Assembly (NCBI GenBank): GCA_947472795.1
Contig: CANJBL010000001.1
Location: 310,001-374,000 of the forward strand
DNA length: 64,000 nucleotides
Direction: 5' to 3'
From: Fidelibacterota bacterium
GTDB taxonomy: Bacteria > Pseudomonadota > Alphaproteobacteria > Rhodospirillales > Rhodospirillaceae
The stretch's first letter is position 1. The number at the start of each line of letters is the position of its first letter. Shown in pieces: positions 20,355 through 29,275 of the stretch. The notes beneath the pieces were generated by a model, which was not told the DNA's origin, ran no database searches, and was given only the letters and a program-made list of their open reading frames with translations. A program made the translations under genes and the position numbers.

Positions 20355-21209
20355 ATGACATCCGTCGATAACATCAAATCGGCCCTCGCGCGCATCGCGT
20401 CTCAGGCAGACGAAGCCATCGATGTGGCGGAAGCAGCGCTTGTGCTGGCGTCGGTCGATCATCCGGCCTCCGACCTTGCCATCTACCGCGACCACTTGAA
20501 GGACATTGCGGAGGGAGTCCATGCAGCCGCCGTGGACGCCGAGATCGACACCGCCAACCCTGCGCCCGAGGACATGGTGCGCGTGATCAACAAAGTGCTG
20601 GTGGAGGATTTTCGCTACGCCGGCGACGAGGAAACCTACGACGACCTCGATAACGCCAACTTCATGCGCGTGATCGAGCGCCGCCGGGGCCTGCCGGTAG
20701 CCATCGGCATACTTTATATACATGCGGCCCGGGCCATGGGCTGGGGTGCGGCCGGCTTGAACTTCCCTGGCCACTTCCTCATCCGCCTGGAAAGCCGCGA
20801 TGGGCGCCGGCTCATCATCGACCCTTTCCACGGTGGCCGACCCATGGAAACGCAAAGCCTGCGCGAATTGTTGAAGCTGGTGCGCCAGGACGCGGGCGCC
20901 GAGCTGGAGGCCGTCCACTACAAGCCCGTCAGCAACCGCGAGGTGCTCATCCGCCTGCAGAACAATGTGAAGACCCGGCGCATGGAACTGAACGAAGTGA
21001 ACGGCGCCTTGGAAGCCCTCTCCAACATGCAGATCCTGGACCCCGAGAATGCGCCGCTGTGGCGGGAAGCCGGCGTCATGCACATGCGCCTGGGCCAGCT
21101 GAAGAACGCCGTCGAGGCTTTTGAGGGTTTTGTTGCCCGGGCGCCCGAGGGCCCCGACCGGCGCAAGATTGGTCAGGTGGTGCAGGAGCTGCGCGAGCGG
21201 CTACACTGA
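20355..21209 (+). CDS. SirB1-type transglutaminase-like / TPR protein
   Basis: A 284-residue SirB1-family protein. An N-terminal transglutaminase-like core is visible as VLVEDFRYAGDEETYDDLDNANFMRVIERRRGLPVAIGILYIHAARAMGW and GLNFPGHFLIRLE, followed by IDPFHGGRPM. The C-terminal part (EALSNMQILDPENAPLWREAGVMHMRLGQLKNAVEAFEGF) looks like tetratricopeptide helices. ATG at 20355 has an unremarkable upstream region. It lies between the UPF0102 and gshB genes on the same strand. The biochemical role of the family is unknown. Confidence 0.85.
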   Translation: MTSVDNIKSALARIASQADEAIDVAEAALVLASVDHPASDLAIYRDHLKDIAEGVHAAAVDAEIDTANPAPEDMVRVINKVLVEDFRYAGDEETYDDLDNANFMRVIERRRGLPVAIGILYIHAARAMGWGAAGLNFPGHFLIRLESRDGRRLIIDPFHGGRPMETQSLRELLKLVRQDAGAELEAVHYKPVSNREVLIRLQNNVKTRRMELNEVNGALEALSNMQILDPENAPLWREAGVMHMRLGQLKNAVEAFEGFVARAPEGPDRRKIGQVVQELRERLH

Positions 21210-21240
21210 GCCCATATAGATTTCACACGAAAGACACCTC

Positions 21241-22188
21241 ATGACTTTACAAGTCGCCATCCAGATGGATCCCATCGAGACCGTCAACATCAACGGGGAC
21301 TCCACATTTGTTCTGGCGCTGGAAGCCCAGAAGCGCGGGCACACGCTCTATCATTATCTCGCGCGCAAACTGAGCCTGCGCGAAGGCCGCGTCACGGCGC
21401 GCGGTCACGCGTTGAAGGTTCGGCGCGAGCTCGGCAACCACTTCGAGCTGGGGCCCGAACAAGAATTGGAGCTGGCCAAGATGGACGTGGTGCTGATGCG
21501 CCAGGACCCGCCCTTCGACATGGCCTATATCACCGCCACCCACATCCTGGAGCACATCCACCCGAAGACATTGGTCGTGAATGATCCCGTGCATGTGCGC
21601 AACGCGCCGGAAAAACTTTTCGTCACGCACTTCGAAGGCGTGATGCCGCCCACGCTGATCACCGCCGACGTCGAGGAGATCAAAGCTTTCCGCCGCGACC
21701 ACAAGGACATCATCGTCAAGCCGCTGTACGGCAATGGCGGCGCGGGTGTTTTTCACATCCGTCCCGACGACGAGAACCTGGGCGCGCTTCTGGAGATGTT
21801 CACCACCATGTGGCGCGAGCCCGTCATCGTGCAGCGCTACGTGCCCGAGGTACGCAAGGGCGACAAGCGCATCATACTCATCGACGGCAAAGTGGCAGGC
21901 GCCATCAACCGCGTGCCGGCAGCGGGCGAAGCGCGCTCCAACATGCATGTGGGCGGACGGCCCGAGAAAACCGAGCTGACCAAACGCGAGCAGGAGATTT
22001 GCGACATCATCGGCCCGGCCCTGAAGGAGCGCGGCCTCTTGTTCACGGGCATCGATGTGATCGGGGACTATCTCACCGAAATCAACGTCACCTCGCCCAC
22101 GGGCATCCAAGAGATCAACCGCTTCAACGGCACGATCCTTGAGGCCGATATCTGGAACGCCATCGAGCGCAAGTTGCCCGGGAAATAA
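21241..22188 (+). CDS. gshB: Glutathione synthetase
   Basis: ATP-grasp ligase joining gamma-glutamylcysteine and glycine. The 315 residues match the bacterial GshB length. Recognisable segments are [26 protein letters not shown] at the N-terminus, [46 protein letters not shown], and [25 protein letters not shown] with [27 protein letters not shown]. Start is ATG at 21241. The MscS-type channel gene follows 11 bp downstream and may be co-transcribed. Confidence 0.97.
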   Translation: MTLQVAIQMDPIETVNINGDSTFVLALEAQKRGHTLYHYLARKLSLREGRVTARGHALKVRRELGNHFELGPEQELELAKMDVVLMRQDPPFDMAYITATHILEHIHPKTLVVNDPVHVRNAPEKLFVTHFEGVMPPTLITADVEEIKAFRRDHKDIIVKPLYGNGGAGVFHIRPDDENLGALLEMFTTMWREPVIVQRYVPEVRKGDKRIILIDGKVAGAINRVPAAGEARSNMHVGGRPEKTELTKREQEICDIIGPALKERGLLFTGIDVIGDYLTEINVTSPTGIQEINRFNGTILEADIWNAIERKLPGK

Positions 22189-22199
22189 ACGAGTAAATA

Positions 22200-23090
22200 A
22201 TGGCCGACACGCCCCTTCAAGACATCGTTGCCATCGAGAAGCTGGCGCACAACCCCACCGCCTTGGAACGCCATGTGAGCCAGGCCGTGGAAACCGGCAT
22301 GGCCGTTATCACCACCTATGGCCTGAAGATGATCGGCGCGATCATCATCCTCGTCATCGGCTGGACGGTCGCGGGCTTTGTGCGAAGCGCCGTCATCAAG
22401 GCGGGCAAACGCTCAGCGCACGTGGACGAAACGGTGTTCACGTTCCTCGCGTCGCTGGCCAAGTATGCGGTTCTGATCTTCACGCTGGTGGCGATGCTCG
22501 CCAGTTTCGGCGTGGAGACCACCAGCTTTGTCGCCGTGCTGGGCGCGGCAGGCATCGCCATCGGCCTCGCCCTGCAAGGCACGCTGAGCCATGTGGCGTC
22601 CGGGTTCATGCTCATTATGTTCCGGCCTTTTCGGCTCGGCGATGAAGTGGAAGCGGCGGGCATCACCGGCATCGTCACCGACATCTCGCTGTTCACCACC
22701 GAGTTCTTGCGCGCCGATAATGTCGTGATCGTGGTGCCCAACAGCGCCATCTGGAGCGGCAACATCAAGAACTTCACCAGCCATGCCGAGCGCAAGCTCA
22801 GCGTTGAAGTGGCCGTGGCCTATAGCGCCAAGCTGGATGACGCCATAGGGGCCCTGCGCGAGCTGATCGCCGCCGATGCGCGCATCCATCAAACGCCTGC
22901 GCCCCTCGTGGCGGTATCGCGCCTGGCCGACACCGGCGTGGTGCTGCTGGTGGAGGTATGGGTGACCGGCAAGGACCTGGCGGCGGTGCGCTATGATCTC
23001 AACAAGCGCATCAAGATGGCGTTCGACACCAAAGGCATCGCCATGCCGACGAAGCAGGTCTACCTGACCGCAGGTACGTCTGCTGGATAA
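22200..23090 (+). CDS. MscS-family mechanosensitive ion channel
   Basis: Small inner-membrane mechanosensitive channel (296 residues) that releases solutes on hypo-osmotic shock. Three hydrophobic helices lie at about 43-63, 82-104 and 107-130. The pore-lining helix and beta domain read GAAGIAIGLALQGTLSHVASGFMLIMFRPFRLGDEVEAAGITGIV, followed by VVIVVPNSAIWSGNIKNFT, which is diagnostic. ATG at 22200 is close behind gshB. The length is close to E. coli MscS, so this is a minimal-type channel. Confidence 0.93.
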   Translation: MADTPLQDIVAIEKLAHNPTALERHVSQAVETGMAVITTYGLKMIGAIIILVIGWTVAGFVRSAVIKAGKRSAHVDETVFTFLASLAKYAVLIFTLVAMLASFGVETTSFVAVLGAAGIAIGLALQGTLSHVASGFMLIMFRPFRLGDEVEAAGITGIVTDISLFTTEFLRADNVVIVVPNSAIWSGNIKNFTSHAERKLSVEVAVAYSAKLDDAIGALRELIAADARIHQTPAPLVAVSRLADTGVVLLVEVWVTGKDLAAVRYDLNKRIKMAFDTKGIAMPTKQVYLTAGTSAG

Positions 23091-23195
23091 GGCGCGCTGT
23101 TGTGATAATTCTGAGGGTCAACGCCCAAAAACAACGAGACATTAGCGCAGGTAGGGAACAAAATCTTCTGGGGTTCACAAACGTCGTTTTGGGCG

Positions 23196-24167
23196 ATGTC
23201 TCAGAAGTTCTGGTTATCAGCGGTTGCGCTTGGAGGATGTCTTGCGCTTGGCGCTGTTGGACTCCTTGGTTCAACGCATTACCAGCAAGCCTGTAAGATC
23301 CCAAGTGAAGAACGCTCTTCCGAAGCCAGCAATACCCCAAATAAAACAAGCAGTGAGTCTGATGTCTTCGAGCGCATCGCACGGTCGCTTGAAGTAATAA
23401 GCGCCGCAGCCGATACCCCGGAAAAGGCGGAGCGCGAAATAGCAGACTTGATTGCCCAGCAGGATATGGCCTGCTGGGCGTATTGGATGGTTCTAATAAG
23501 CTCTGCTCAGGCTGTTGTTGGAATTTTTGGCCTCGCGGCTCTGATCGTGACCGTAAGGCAAGGACAACGGGCGCTTAGAATTGGCCGTGATTCTATAAAG
23601 GCCGCAAGACAGAGCACTGATGCTACGATTTCTAAGGATCGGGCCTTTGTCTTTGTTGACAACATAGAAGTTCATCAGATCACTGACGAACATAGAACGA
23701 AGGTGCTGAGTTATTACGCCGTCGTTCGGTGGAAAAACGCGGGGACCACCCCAACAAAAGCCTTTCGCAATTGCGTCAATATCCGGCTCTGGCCCGATCC
23801 GCTTCCAGAAGACGCTCTTAAATTCGAATGTTATGCGAAAGAATTCACGAGGGCCGTGATAGGGCCGGGAGCCACAATTAATTCTGGCGGCCTTCCCATA
23901 GAGTTTTCCACAGCCATGGCCGCTTATCAGGACCAAGAGCGAATGAAGTGGCATCTTTTGGTTTGGGGATGGTGCGAATACAACGACGTTTTCATAGGGA
24001 CTCCTCGGCACAGAACTGAGTTCTGCCGTAAAATACTCGTCAACGTTCATCCGGAGAAATTGGAGGGGAACTTGGGCATAAAACATTTCCCATTCACCAA
24101 GTATAACAACACCGACGATGAGTGTGTGCATCCGCTTGCAACAAATCCACCAAACGACGGTAGTTAG
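23196..24167 (+). CDS. Unknown two-helix membrane protein in an AT-richer insert
   Basis: I do not recognise a named family. The 323-residue product has hydrophobic segments at about 6-25 and 94-120. A Ser/Glu-rich polar stretch lies between them, and after the second helix comes a large soluble domain beginning RQGQRALRIGRDSIKAARQSTDATISKDRAFVFVDNIEV. This layout recurs among uncharacterised bacterial membrane proteins. Base composition differs from its neighbours: three 60-base lines I counted gave 57%, 45% and 42% GC, against more than 60% around it. Codon use is also less GC-biased, suggesting recent acquisition. ATG at 23196 has a weak ribosome-binding site. It separates mscS from the damaged comM. 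Confidence 0.7.
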   Translation: MSQKFWLSAVALGGCLALGAVGLLGSTHYQQACKIPSEERSSEASNTPNKTSSESDVFERIARSLEVISAAADTPEKAEREIADLIAQQDMACWAYWMVLISSAQAVVGIFGLAALIVTVRQGQRALRIGRDSIKAARQSTDATISKDRAFVFVDNIEVHQITDEHRTKVLSYYAVVRWKNAGTTPTKAFRNCVNIRLWPDPLPEDALKFECYAKEFTRAVIGPGATINSGGLPIEFSTAMAAYQDQERMKWHLLVWGWCEYNDVFIGTPRHRTEFCRKILVNVHPEKLEGNLGIKHFPFTKYNNTDDECVHPLATNPPNDGS

Positions 24168-24342
24168 TAAGCCGTGTCTTGCAGTCCGGCACTAGCAGTA
24201 CATAAGGTCCTATGTGCACTGAAACCTGACTCGATTGTTAGCCCCGGTTTCCACAGATATTGATTGGCTGTGGCAGCCCCGTGTCCATGACATAGGACTC
24301 AGCGTCTCTTTCGTTACTATCATCGCCATAGAGGGTGTTCCG
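24168..24342. other. Gap with nested inverted repeats before comM
   Basis: GTCCTATGT (24207-24215) is complementary to ACATAGGAC (24290-24298), and inside it CCACAG (24251-24256) pairs with CTGTGG (24268-24273). This could fold as a structured leader or mark a decayed element. The comM ribosome-binding site GAGGGTG follows. I see no gene here. Confidence 0.35.
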
Positions 24343-25776
24343 ATGGTCGCGCATATCAACACGGTGGCCTTTTCCGGCATCGATGTGCTGCCGATAGAAG
24401 TGCAGGTGGCCATTTCCGGCGGCTTGCCCACCTTCACCATTGTTGGTCTTCCAGATAAAGCCGTGGGTGAATCGCGCGAGCGCGTGCGTGCGGCCCTGCA
24501 CGCCATTGGCCTCGCATTGCCCGCCAAGCGCATCACCGTCAACCTGGCGCCCGCCGACGTGCAGAAGGAAGGCAGTCACTTCGATCTGCCCATCGCGCTC
24601 GGTCTGCTGGTCGCCATGGGGGTTGTGCCCATGGAAGACATGAGCCAGTTCACGGCGCTGGGCGAGCTTGGCCTCGATGGCTCCATCGCACCCGTGGCCG
24701 GCGTGCTGCCTGCGGCCCTTGGCGCCAACGCTGCAAACCGCGGGCTCATCTGCCCCGGCGCGCAAGGCGGCGAAGCGGCTTGGGCGGGCGGTGCGGACAT
24801 TCTCGCGCCGCGTTCCCTTCTTGAACTCATCAACCACTTCAAAGGTGTCAGCGTTCTTTCGAGCCCAACGCCCGCCGAGCCCCGCGCCGATACCACCTTC
24901 CTCGACCTGAAGGACATCAAAGGTCAGGAGACCGCCAAGCGCGCCGCCGCCGAAGCCTTGGAAGTGAGCATGATCCATTCCGTCGCCGGGCAGTTGGCCG
25001 GCGGCAGCATCATGCGCCAGCGGCCTTTCCGCGATCCGCATCATTCCGCGTCCACGCCGGCGCTGGTCGGCGGCGGTTTGCGCGTGAAGCCGGGCGAGAT
25101 TTCCTTGGCGCACCGTGGCGTGCTGTTTCTGGATGAGTTGCCAGAGTTTACCCGCGCCGCACTCGAAGCTTTGCGTCAGCCCTTGGAGACGGGGCGCGTC
25201 GTCATCGCGCGCGCCAACGCCCATGCAAGTTACCCCGCGCGCTTCCAGCTCATCGCCGCCATGAACCCCTGCCGTTGCGGGTACCTCGACAATCCGCAGC
25301 TAGCCTGCAGCAAGGCGCCCAAGTGCGGCGGGGAGTATCAATCGCGCATCTCGGGCCCGCTATTTGACCGCATCGATCTGCATGTGGATGTGCCCGCTGT
25401 CGATCCCCTGGATCTTTCGGCGCCCGCACCGCAGGAAGACACGGCGACCGTTGCCGCGCGCGTCGCACAGGCGCGCGCGATCCAAACCGCGCGCTACGAA
25501 AAATACGCGGGCGATGACATGCGCGCACCCACGTGCAATGCCGAGGCCGACGGCGACATTCTGGAAGCTGTCGCCGCACCCGACGCCGATGGCCGCGCTT
25601 TGCTCACACAAGCCGCCGATAAAATGCACCTGTCGGCACGCAGCTATCACCGAATCTTACGTGTCGCGCGCACCATCGCCGACCTGGACGGGAGCCAGGG
25701 TGTAAAACGCGCCCACATTGGCGAGGCTTTGGCTTACCGGCGCATCGTGCCGGGACGTACACTCGCTGCCGAATAG
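24343..25776 (+). CDS. comM: ComM/YifB-family Mg-chelatase-like AAA protein lacking the Walker A region
   Basis: The family is a hexameric AAA+ helicase-like protein; ComM helps branch migration during natural transformation. The N-terminal LonC-like domain (FSGIDVLPIEVQVAISGGLPTFTIVGLPDKAVGESRERV) is intact, as are Walker B (GVLFLDELPEF near 258-268), MNPCRCGY and the C-terminal domain. However, the sequence runs from DLKDIKGQETAKRAA directly into AEALEVSMIHSVAGQL. The expected segment of about 35 residues with the GPPGxGKS/T P-loop is missing, in frame. The 477-residue length is correspondingly shorter than usual members (about 500-510). ATP binding should be lost. Start ATG 24343 has GAGGGTG upstream. 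Confidence 0.88.
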   Translation: MVAHINTVAFSGIDVLPIEVQVAISGGLPTFTIVGLPDKAVGESRERVRAALHAIGLALPAKRITVNLAPADVQKEGSHFDLPIALGLLVAMGVVPMEDMSQFTALGELGLDGSIAPVAGVLPAALGANAANRGLICPGAQGGEAAWAGGADILAPRSLLELINHFKGVSVLSSPTPAEPRADTTFLDLKDIKGQETAKRAAAEALEVSMIHSVAGQLAGGSIMRQRPFRDPHHSASTPALVGGGLRVKPGEISLAHRGVLFLDELPEFTRAALEALRQPLETGRVVIARANAHASYPARFQLIAAMNPCRCGYLDNPQLACSKAPKCGGEYQSRISGPLFDRIDLHVDVPAVDPLDLSAPAPQEDTATVAARVAQARAIQTARYEKYAGDDMRAPTCNAEADGDILEAVAAPDADGRALLTQAADKMHLSARSYHRILRVARTIADLDGSQGVKRAHIGEALAYRRIVPGRTLAAE

Positions 25777-25965
25777 CAGCGTGTTGCGTGTTTGACCGTG
25801 CGCGCCGGCAACTAAAGCAGCCTTCCGCGACTCATCATCGCCTGTATTTCAATCACAGCTGCCGTCATGCGTGATGGTGACGGCATTGCCATCATTGCAT
25901 CAGCAACTTTCCACGAAAGAGGGACGTTGGCTTTTCTGTTGGACGCATTTTCGATGGAGTACAAA

Positions 25966-26211
25966 ATGAAAAAATTAGCAGCAGTCTCCGCAGTCTCGAT
26001 GATGATCCTCTCGCTTTCTGCCTGCGGCTATAGTCGTGGTGACCGCGCGCTCTCGGGCGCGGGCATTGGTGCCGGGGCGGGTGCGCTTGGTGCAGCGGTC
26101 TTGGGCGCGGACCCAGTCACAGGTGCGATCGTCGGTGGCGCGGTCGGTGCCGCGACGGGTGCTGCAACAAGCCCGGATGATGTCAATTTCGACAGGCGGC
26201 ATCGCCGCTAG
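25966..26211 (+). CDS. Small glycine-zipper lipoprotein
   Basis: An 81-residue predicted lipoprotein. A signal with lipobox LSAC makes Cys20 the lipidated residue. The mature part is a glycine-zipper-like run (GAGIGAGAGALGAAVLGADPVTGAIVGGAVGAATGAAT), which often inserts in or associates with membranes, and a basic end (NFDRRHRR). ATG at 25966 has GGAG 7 bp upstream; a longer frame from 25867 lacks such support. No specific function can be given. Confidence 0.75.
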   Translation: MKKLAAVSAVSMMILSLSACGYSRGDRALSGAGIGAGAGALGAAVLGADPVTGAIVGGAVGAATGAATSPDDVNFDRRHRR

Positions 26212-26421
26212 GCGGTCCGCCCATGGCGCCGCGTCTTTGCGGGCAGCGTACCCTTCAGGCGGTTAAAGGCCGTACAGGTGACGCTTCGCAAAGTCCGACG
26301 CGGCCGCGCCTTGTCCCGGGCCAGCTGAGCTCTCTAGGGTGGGAGTTGCAGCGCCCGGGGCGAGAGCGGACTTAATCTCCCCGCTCTTGTTGAACATCAC
26401 ATCTTTTGCGAAGATACGGGC

Positions 26422-27021
26422 GTGGTGCTCGTTTCCAGAACATTATTGGCTTTGGTCAGCTTTGCCGCCGCGTTCGGTGTTGTGAATGCCCGCGCCGACG
26501 AGCGTTTGAGCATGCCGCAATTTCCCAATGGCTGGGTCGAGATTTTCACGCAGCAAGGCACGCAGGAGCGCGTGGAATATGCGCCGCTCGGCCAAACGGC
26601 GGCCACCTGGCAGCGCAAGATCACCATCGAGGTCTATCACGACTTCAAAAACCTGCCGCTGGACGCCTTGCAGCGCCGCGCCGTCGCGCAGAACCATGAT
26701 GCGTGTGTGGGCGTTGTGGAGGGCAAGTTCCAATCGGGGATGAACAACGGCTACTCTTCCGCCTTCTGGACCTTGGGCTGCAAGCGCAACAAGGCGACGG
26801 GCCTGGGCGAGACGCGCTACACCAAAGCCATTCAGGGAGCTGGCGGGCTTTACATCATAAGCCAGACATGGCGCACCCCGCCTTTCGACAAGGACGATCC
26901 CGCTATCGGCGCGCAAGACTTGAGCGCAGGCATGACCTTCCTCACAAGCTCTGTGGTCTGCGATACAACGTCGGCAAAAAGCCCATGCCCGCCGGAAAAT
27001 CCGGCAGCGCAGCGGCGCTGA
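26422..27021 (+). CDS. Conserved-looking exported protein of unknown function
   Basis: A 199-residue protein with an N-terminal signal peptide (about 1-25, cleavage near NARADE). The mature part begins LSMPQFPNGWVEIFTQQGTQERVEYAPLGQTAATWQRKITIEVYHDFKNLPLDAL. Several cysteines (ACVGVV, LGCKR, VVCDTT, SPCPPE) could form periplasmic disulfides. I do not recognise a characterised family. GTG at 26422 is the likely start, immediately followed by a second GTG. It converges on the HIT gene with 5 bp between stops. Confidence 0.65.
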   Translation: MVLVSRTLLALVSFAAAFGVVNARADERLSMPQFPNGWVEIFTQQGTQERVEYAPLGQTAATWQRKITIEVYHDFKNLPLDALQRRAVAQNHDACVGVVEGKFQSGMNNGYSSAFWTLGCKRNKATGLGETRYTKAIQGAGGLYIISQTWRTPPFDKDDPAIGAQDLSAGMTFLTSSVVCDTTSAKSPCPPENPAAQRR

Positions 27022-27026
27022 TTAGA

Positions 27027-27386
27027 TTACTTCTTTACCAGCATGGGGCCGAGCGCGGCCCCGCCGAAGATATGGAAGTGCAGATGCGGCACTTCCTGGT
27101 GTGCGTTCACACCGGCATTGGCCAGCACACGGTAGCCTGACTCCTTCACGCCCTTAAGCTCCGCCACCTTGCCGATGGCGCGTGTGAGGGCTGCCATCTC
27201 GGCGTCGCTGGCTTTCTCCGTGAAGTCCTTCATGGACACATACTTGCCTTTGGGGATCACCAGAGCATGCACGGGCGCCTGCGGGTTGATATCGTCGAAG
27301 GCCAGCGTGTGGCTGTCCTCAAAGATTTTCTTGCAGGGGATTTCGCCGCGCAGGATGCGCGCGAAGATGTTGTTGTCGTCATACAT
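27027..27386 (-). CDS. HIT-family (histidine triad) nucleotide-binding protein
   Basis: HinT-type hydrolase acting on nucleotide phosphoramidates. The 119 residues contain the N-terminal NIFARILRGEIPCKKIFEDSHTLAFDDINPQAPVHALVIPK and the catalytic histidine triad HLHFHIF at about 101-107. It is the last gene of the minus-strand his cluster, 10 bp after hisE, a common alphaproteobacterial arrangement. It may therefore be co-expressed with histidine synthesis genes. Confidence 0.94.
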   Translation of the reverse strand: MYDDNNIFARILRGEIPCKKIFEDSHTLAFDDINPQAPVHALVIPKGKYVSMKDFTEKASDAEMAALTRAIGKVAELKGVKESGYRVLANAGVNAHQEVPHLHFHIFGGAALGPMLVKK

Positions 27387-27396
27387 AGGCGACTCT

Positions 27397-27726
27397 CTAC
27401 TTCTTTTTGCGCGCTTCTTTCACAGCGAGGCCCGACGCGCCGAAGCGCTTGTTCAGCTCTTCCCACACTTGGCTCGGCTCCACACCTTTGGCGACCCAGA
27501 GCACCAGCAGGTGATACAGCAAGTCCGCACTCTCGCGCACCACGTTGTCCTTGCCTTCGGCGACGGAGGCAATGGCGGTCTCCACCGCTTCCTCGCCCAG
27601 CTTCTGGGCGATCTTGTTGATGCCCTTGGCGTAAAGGCGCGCCGTATAGGAGGTCTCGGGGTCCGCGGTCTTGCGTTCCTGCACCGTGTTGTAAAGCGCG
27701 AGCAGAATTTCTTCATTGGCTGTCAT
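27397..27726 (-). CDS. hisE: Phosphoribosyl-ATP diphosphatase
   Basis: Second step of histidine synthesis, hydrolysing PR-ATP to PR-AMP and pyrophosphate. The 109 residues show the all-alpha MazG-like HisE core: SYTARLYAKGINKIAQKLGEEAVETAIASVAEGKDNVVRESADLLYHLLVL, with the acidic E-E-x-x-E and D-x-x-x-E-x-A-D residues that bind Mg2+. ATG at 27726 lies 12 bp after the hisF stop. It is a stand-alone HisE, not fused to HisI; hisI is not in the window. Confidence 0.95.
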   Translation of the reverse strand: MTANEEILLALYNTVQERKTADPETSYTARLYAKGINKIAQKLGEEAVETAIASVAEGKDNVVRESADLLYHLLVLWVAKGVEPSQVWEELNKRFGASGLAVKEARKKK

Positions 27727-27738
27727 GGATTCTCCCTT

Positions 27739-28509
27739 TTAAGTCCACGCGTCGAGCCGCATCGGTATGCCCGCTGCCTGCATATGCTCTTTAGCCTGAC
27801 GGAGAGTGAACTCACCAAAGTGAAAAATGGAAGCCGCCAGCACCGCCGTGGCGTGACCTTCGCGAACGCCGGCCACCAAGTGATCGAGCGTGCCCACGCC
27901 ACCCGAGGCAATGACCGGCACATTGACCGCATCCGCAATCGCGCGCGTTAGCGGAATGTTGTAGCCGGTGCGCGTGCCGTCGCGGTCCATGGAGGTGAGC
28001 AGGATCTCGCCCGCACCGTAATCCGTCATGCGTTTGGCCCAAGCGACGGCATCGATGCCTGTGGCGTTGCGCCCACCGTGGGTGAAAATCTCAAACGTGC
28101 CGGGCGCGGTTTGTTTGGCGTCCAGCGCCACGACAATGCACTGGCTGCCGAATTTCTCTGCCGCTTCGCGCACGAACTCAGGCGTTTTTACAGCGGCGGT
28201 GTTGATCGACACTTTGTCCGCGCCGGCCAACAGAAGTTTGCGGATGTCTTCCACCGTGCGCACACCGCCGCCGACGGTCAGCGGCATGAAGCACTGCTCC
28301 GCCGTACGCGAGACCACGTCATAAAGAGTGTCGCGGTTCTCGTGGCTGGCGGTGATGTCGAGGAAACACAGCTCATCGGCGCCTTGCGCGTCATACAAGC
28401 GCGCCTGTTCCACCGGGTCGCCCGCGTCCTTCAAGTCAACAAAGTTGACCCCTTTGACCACGCGGCCGTCCTTCACATCGAGGCACGGAATGATGCGGAT
28501 TTTCAGCAT
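27739..28509 (-). CDS. hisF: Imidazole glycerol phosphate synthase subunit HisF
   Basis: Cyclase half of the HisFH complex; it uses ammonia from HisH to make IGP and AICAR. The 256-residue TIM barrel starts [27 protein letters not shown], with the catalytic Asp in CLDV, followed by [29 protein letters not shown] and [16 protein letters not shown] with the second catalytic Asp. [12 protein letters not shown] forms the phosphate site. It lies between hisA and hisE in the operon, about 40 bp after hisA. Confidence 0.97.
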   Translation of the reverse strand: MLKIRIIPCLDVKDGRVVKGVNFVDLKDAGDPVEQARLYDAQGADELCFLDITASHENRDTLYDVVSRTAEQCFMPLTVGGGVRTVEDIRKLLLAGADKVSINTAAVKTPEFVREAAEKFGSQCIVVALDAKQTAPGTFEIFTHGGRNATGIDAVAWAKRMTDYGAGEILLTSMDRDGTRTGYNIPLTRAIADAVNVPVIASGGVGTLDHLVAGVREGHATAVLAASIFHFGEFTLRQAKEHMQAAGIPMRLDAWT

Positions 28510-28549
28510 AAAGCTTGTATGACGCAGATAGAGGAGCGGTTCAACTGCT

Positions 28550-29275
28550 CTAGGCCGCCAAGAGGCTCACTGCTGCGGCGAGGTCGATACGGCCATCGTA
28601 AATGGCCCGCCCTGAGATGACCCCGGCAATGCCCGAGGCCGCTTCGGCCTTCACAGCCTTGAGGTCGTCTAATGATGAAACCCCGCCCGACACAATCACG
28701 GGGATGGGCACGGCGCGGGCGAGCGCCGCCGAAGCCGCCACATTGGGCCCGGCCAGGATGCCATCGCGGTCAATGTCCGTATGGATGATGGCGGCCACGC
28801 CTGCATCGACAAAGCGCTGCGCGAGATCCTCCACGAGTAGTTCACCAGCTTCGGCCCAGCCTTCCGTGGCGACTTTGCCGCCGCGCGCATCGATGCCGAC
28901 GGCAACCTTGCCTGGGAAAGCCTTGCACGCTTCGCGCACGAAGTCGGGGCGCTTCACTGCTGCTGTGCCCAGGATGATGCGCGCCACACCGGCGCTGAGC
29001 CAGGCTTCGGCGGTGTCCATATCGCGGATGCCGCCGCCCAGTTGGATCGGCACCTTTACCGCCGACAGAATGGATTTCACCGCCGTACCGTTCACGGGCA
29101 CGCCCGCAAAGGCGCCGTTTAGGTCGACCACGTGAATCCACTGGCAACCAGCGGCGGCGAACTGCGCTGCCTGATTGGCCGGCGAGTCGTTGAACACCGT
29201 CGCCTGATTCATGTCGCCCTTGATGAGGCGCACGCAGCGGCCGTCTTTCAGATCGATGGCAGGAAAGAAAATCAT
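28550..29275 (-). CDS. hisA: ProFAR isomerase HisA
   Basis: Amadori isomerase converting ProFAR to PRFAR in histidine synthesis. A 241-residue TIM barrel: [19 protein letters not shown] (catalytic Asp in AIDL), [46 protein letters not shown] (second Asp) and [17 protein letters not shown] at 29275 is chosen because it overlaps the hisH stop as ATGA, typical of coupled translation; an upstream GTG at 29284 would add three residues. Confidence 0.97.
   Translation of the reverse strand: MIFFPAIDLKDGRCVRLIKGDMNQATVFNDSPANQAAQFAAAGCQWIHVVDLNGAFAGVPVNGTAVKSILSAVKVPIQLGGGIRDMDTAEAWLSAGVARIILGTAAVKRPDFVREACKAFPGKVAVGIDARGGKVATEGWAEAGELLVEDLAQRFVDAGVAAIIHTDIDRDGILAGPNVAASAALARAVPIPVIVSGGVSSLDDLKAVKAEAASGIAGVISGRAIYDGRIDLAAAVSLLAA

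Noticed and set aside
26212-26421. Possible stable RNA gene in the 210-bp gap
   Set aside because: GC-rich with short stems, but no SRP, tmRNA, RNase P or 6S signature was found; left as plain intergenic DNA.
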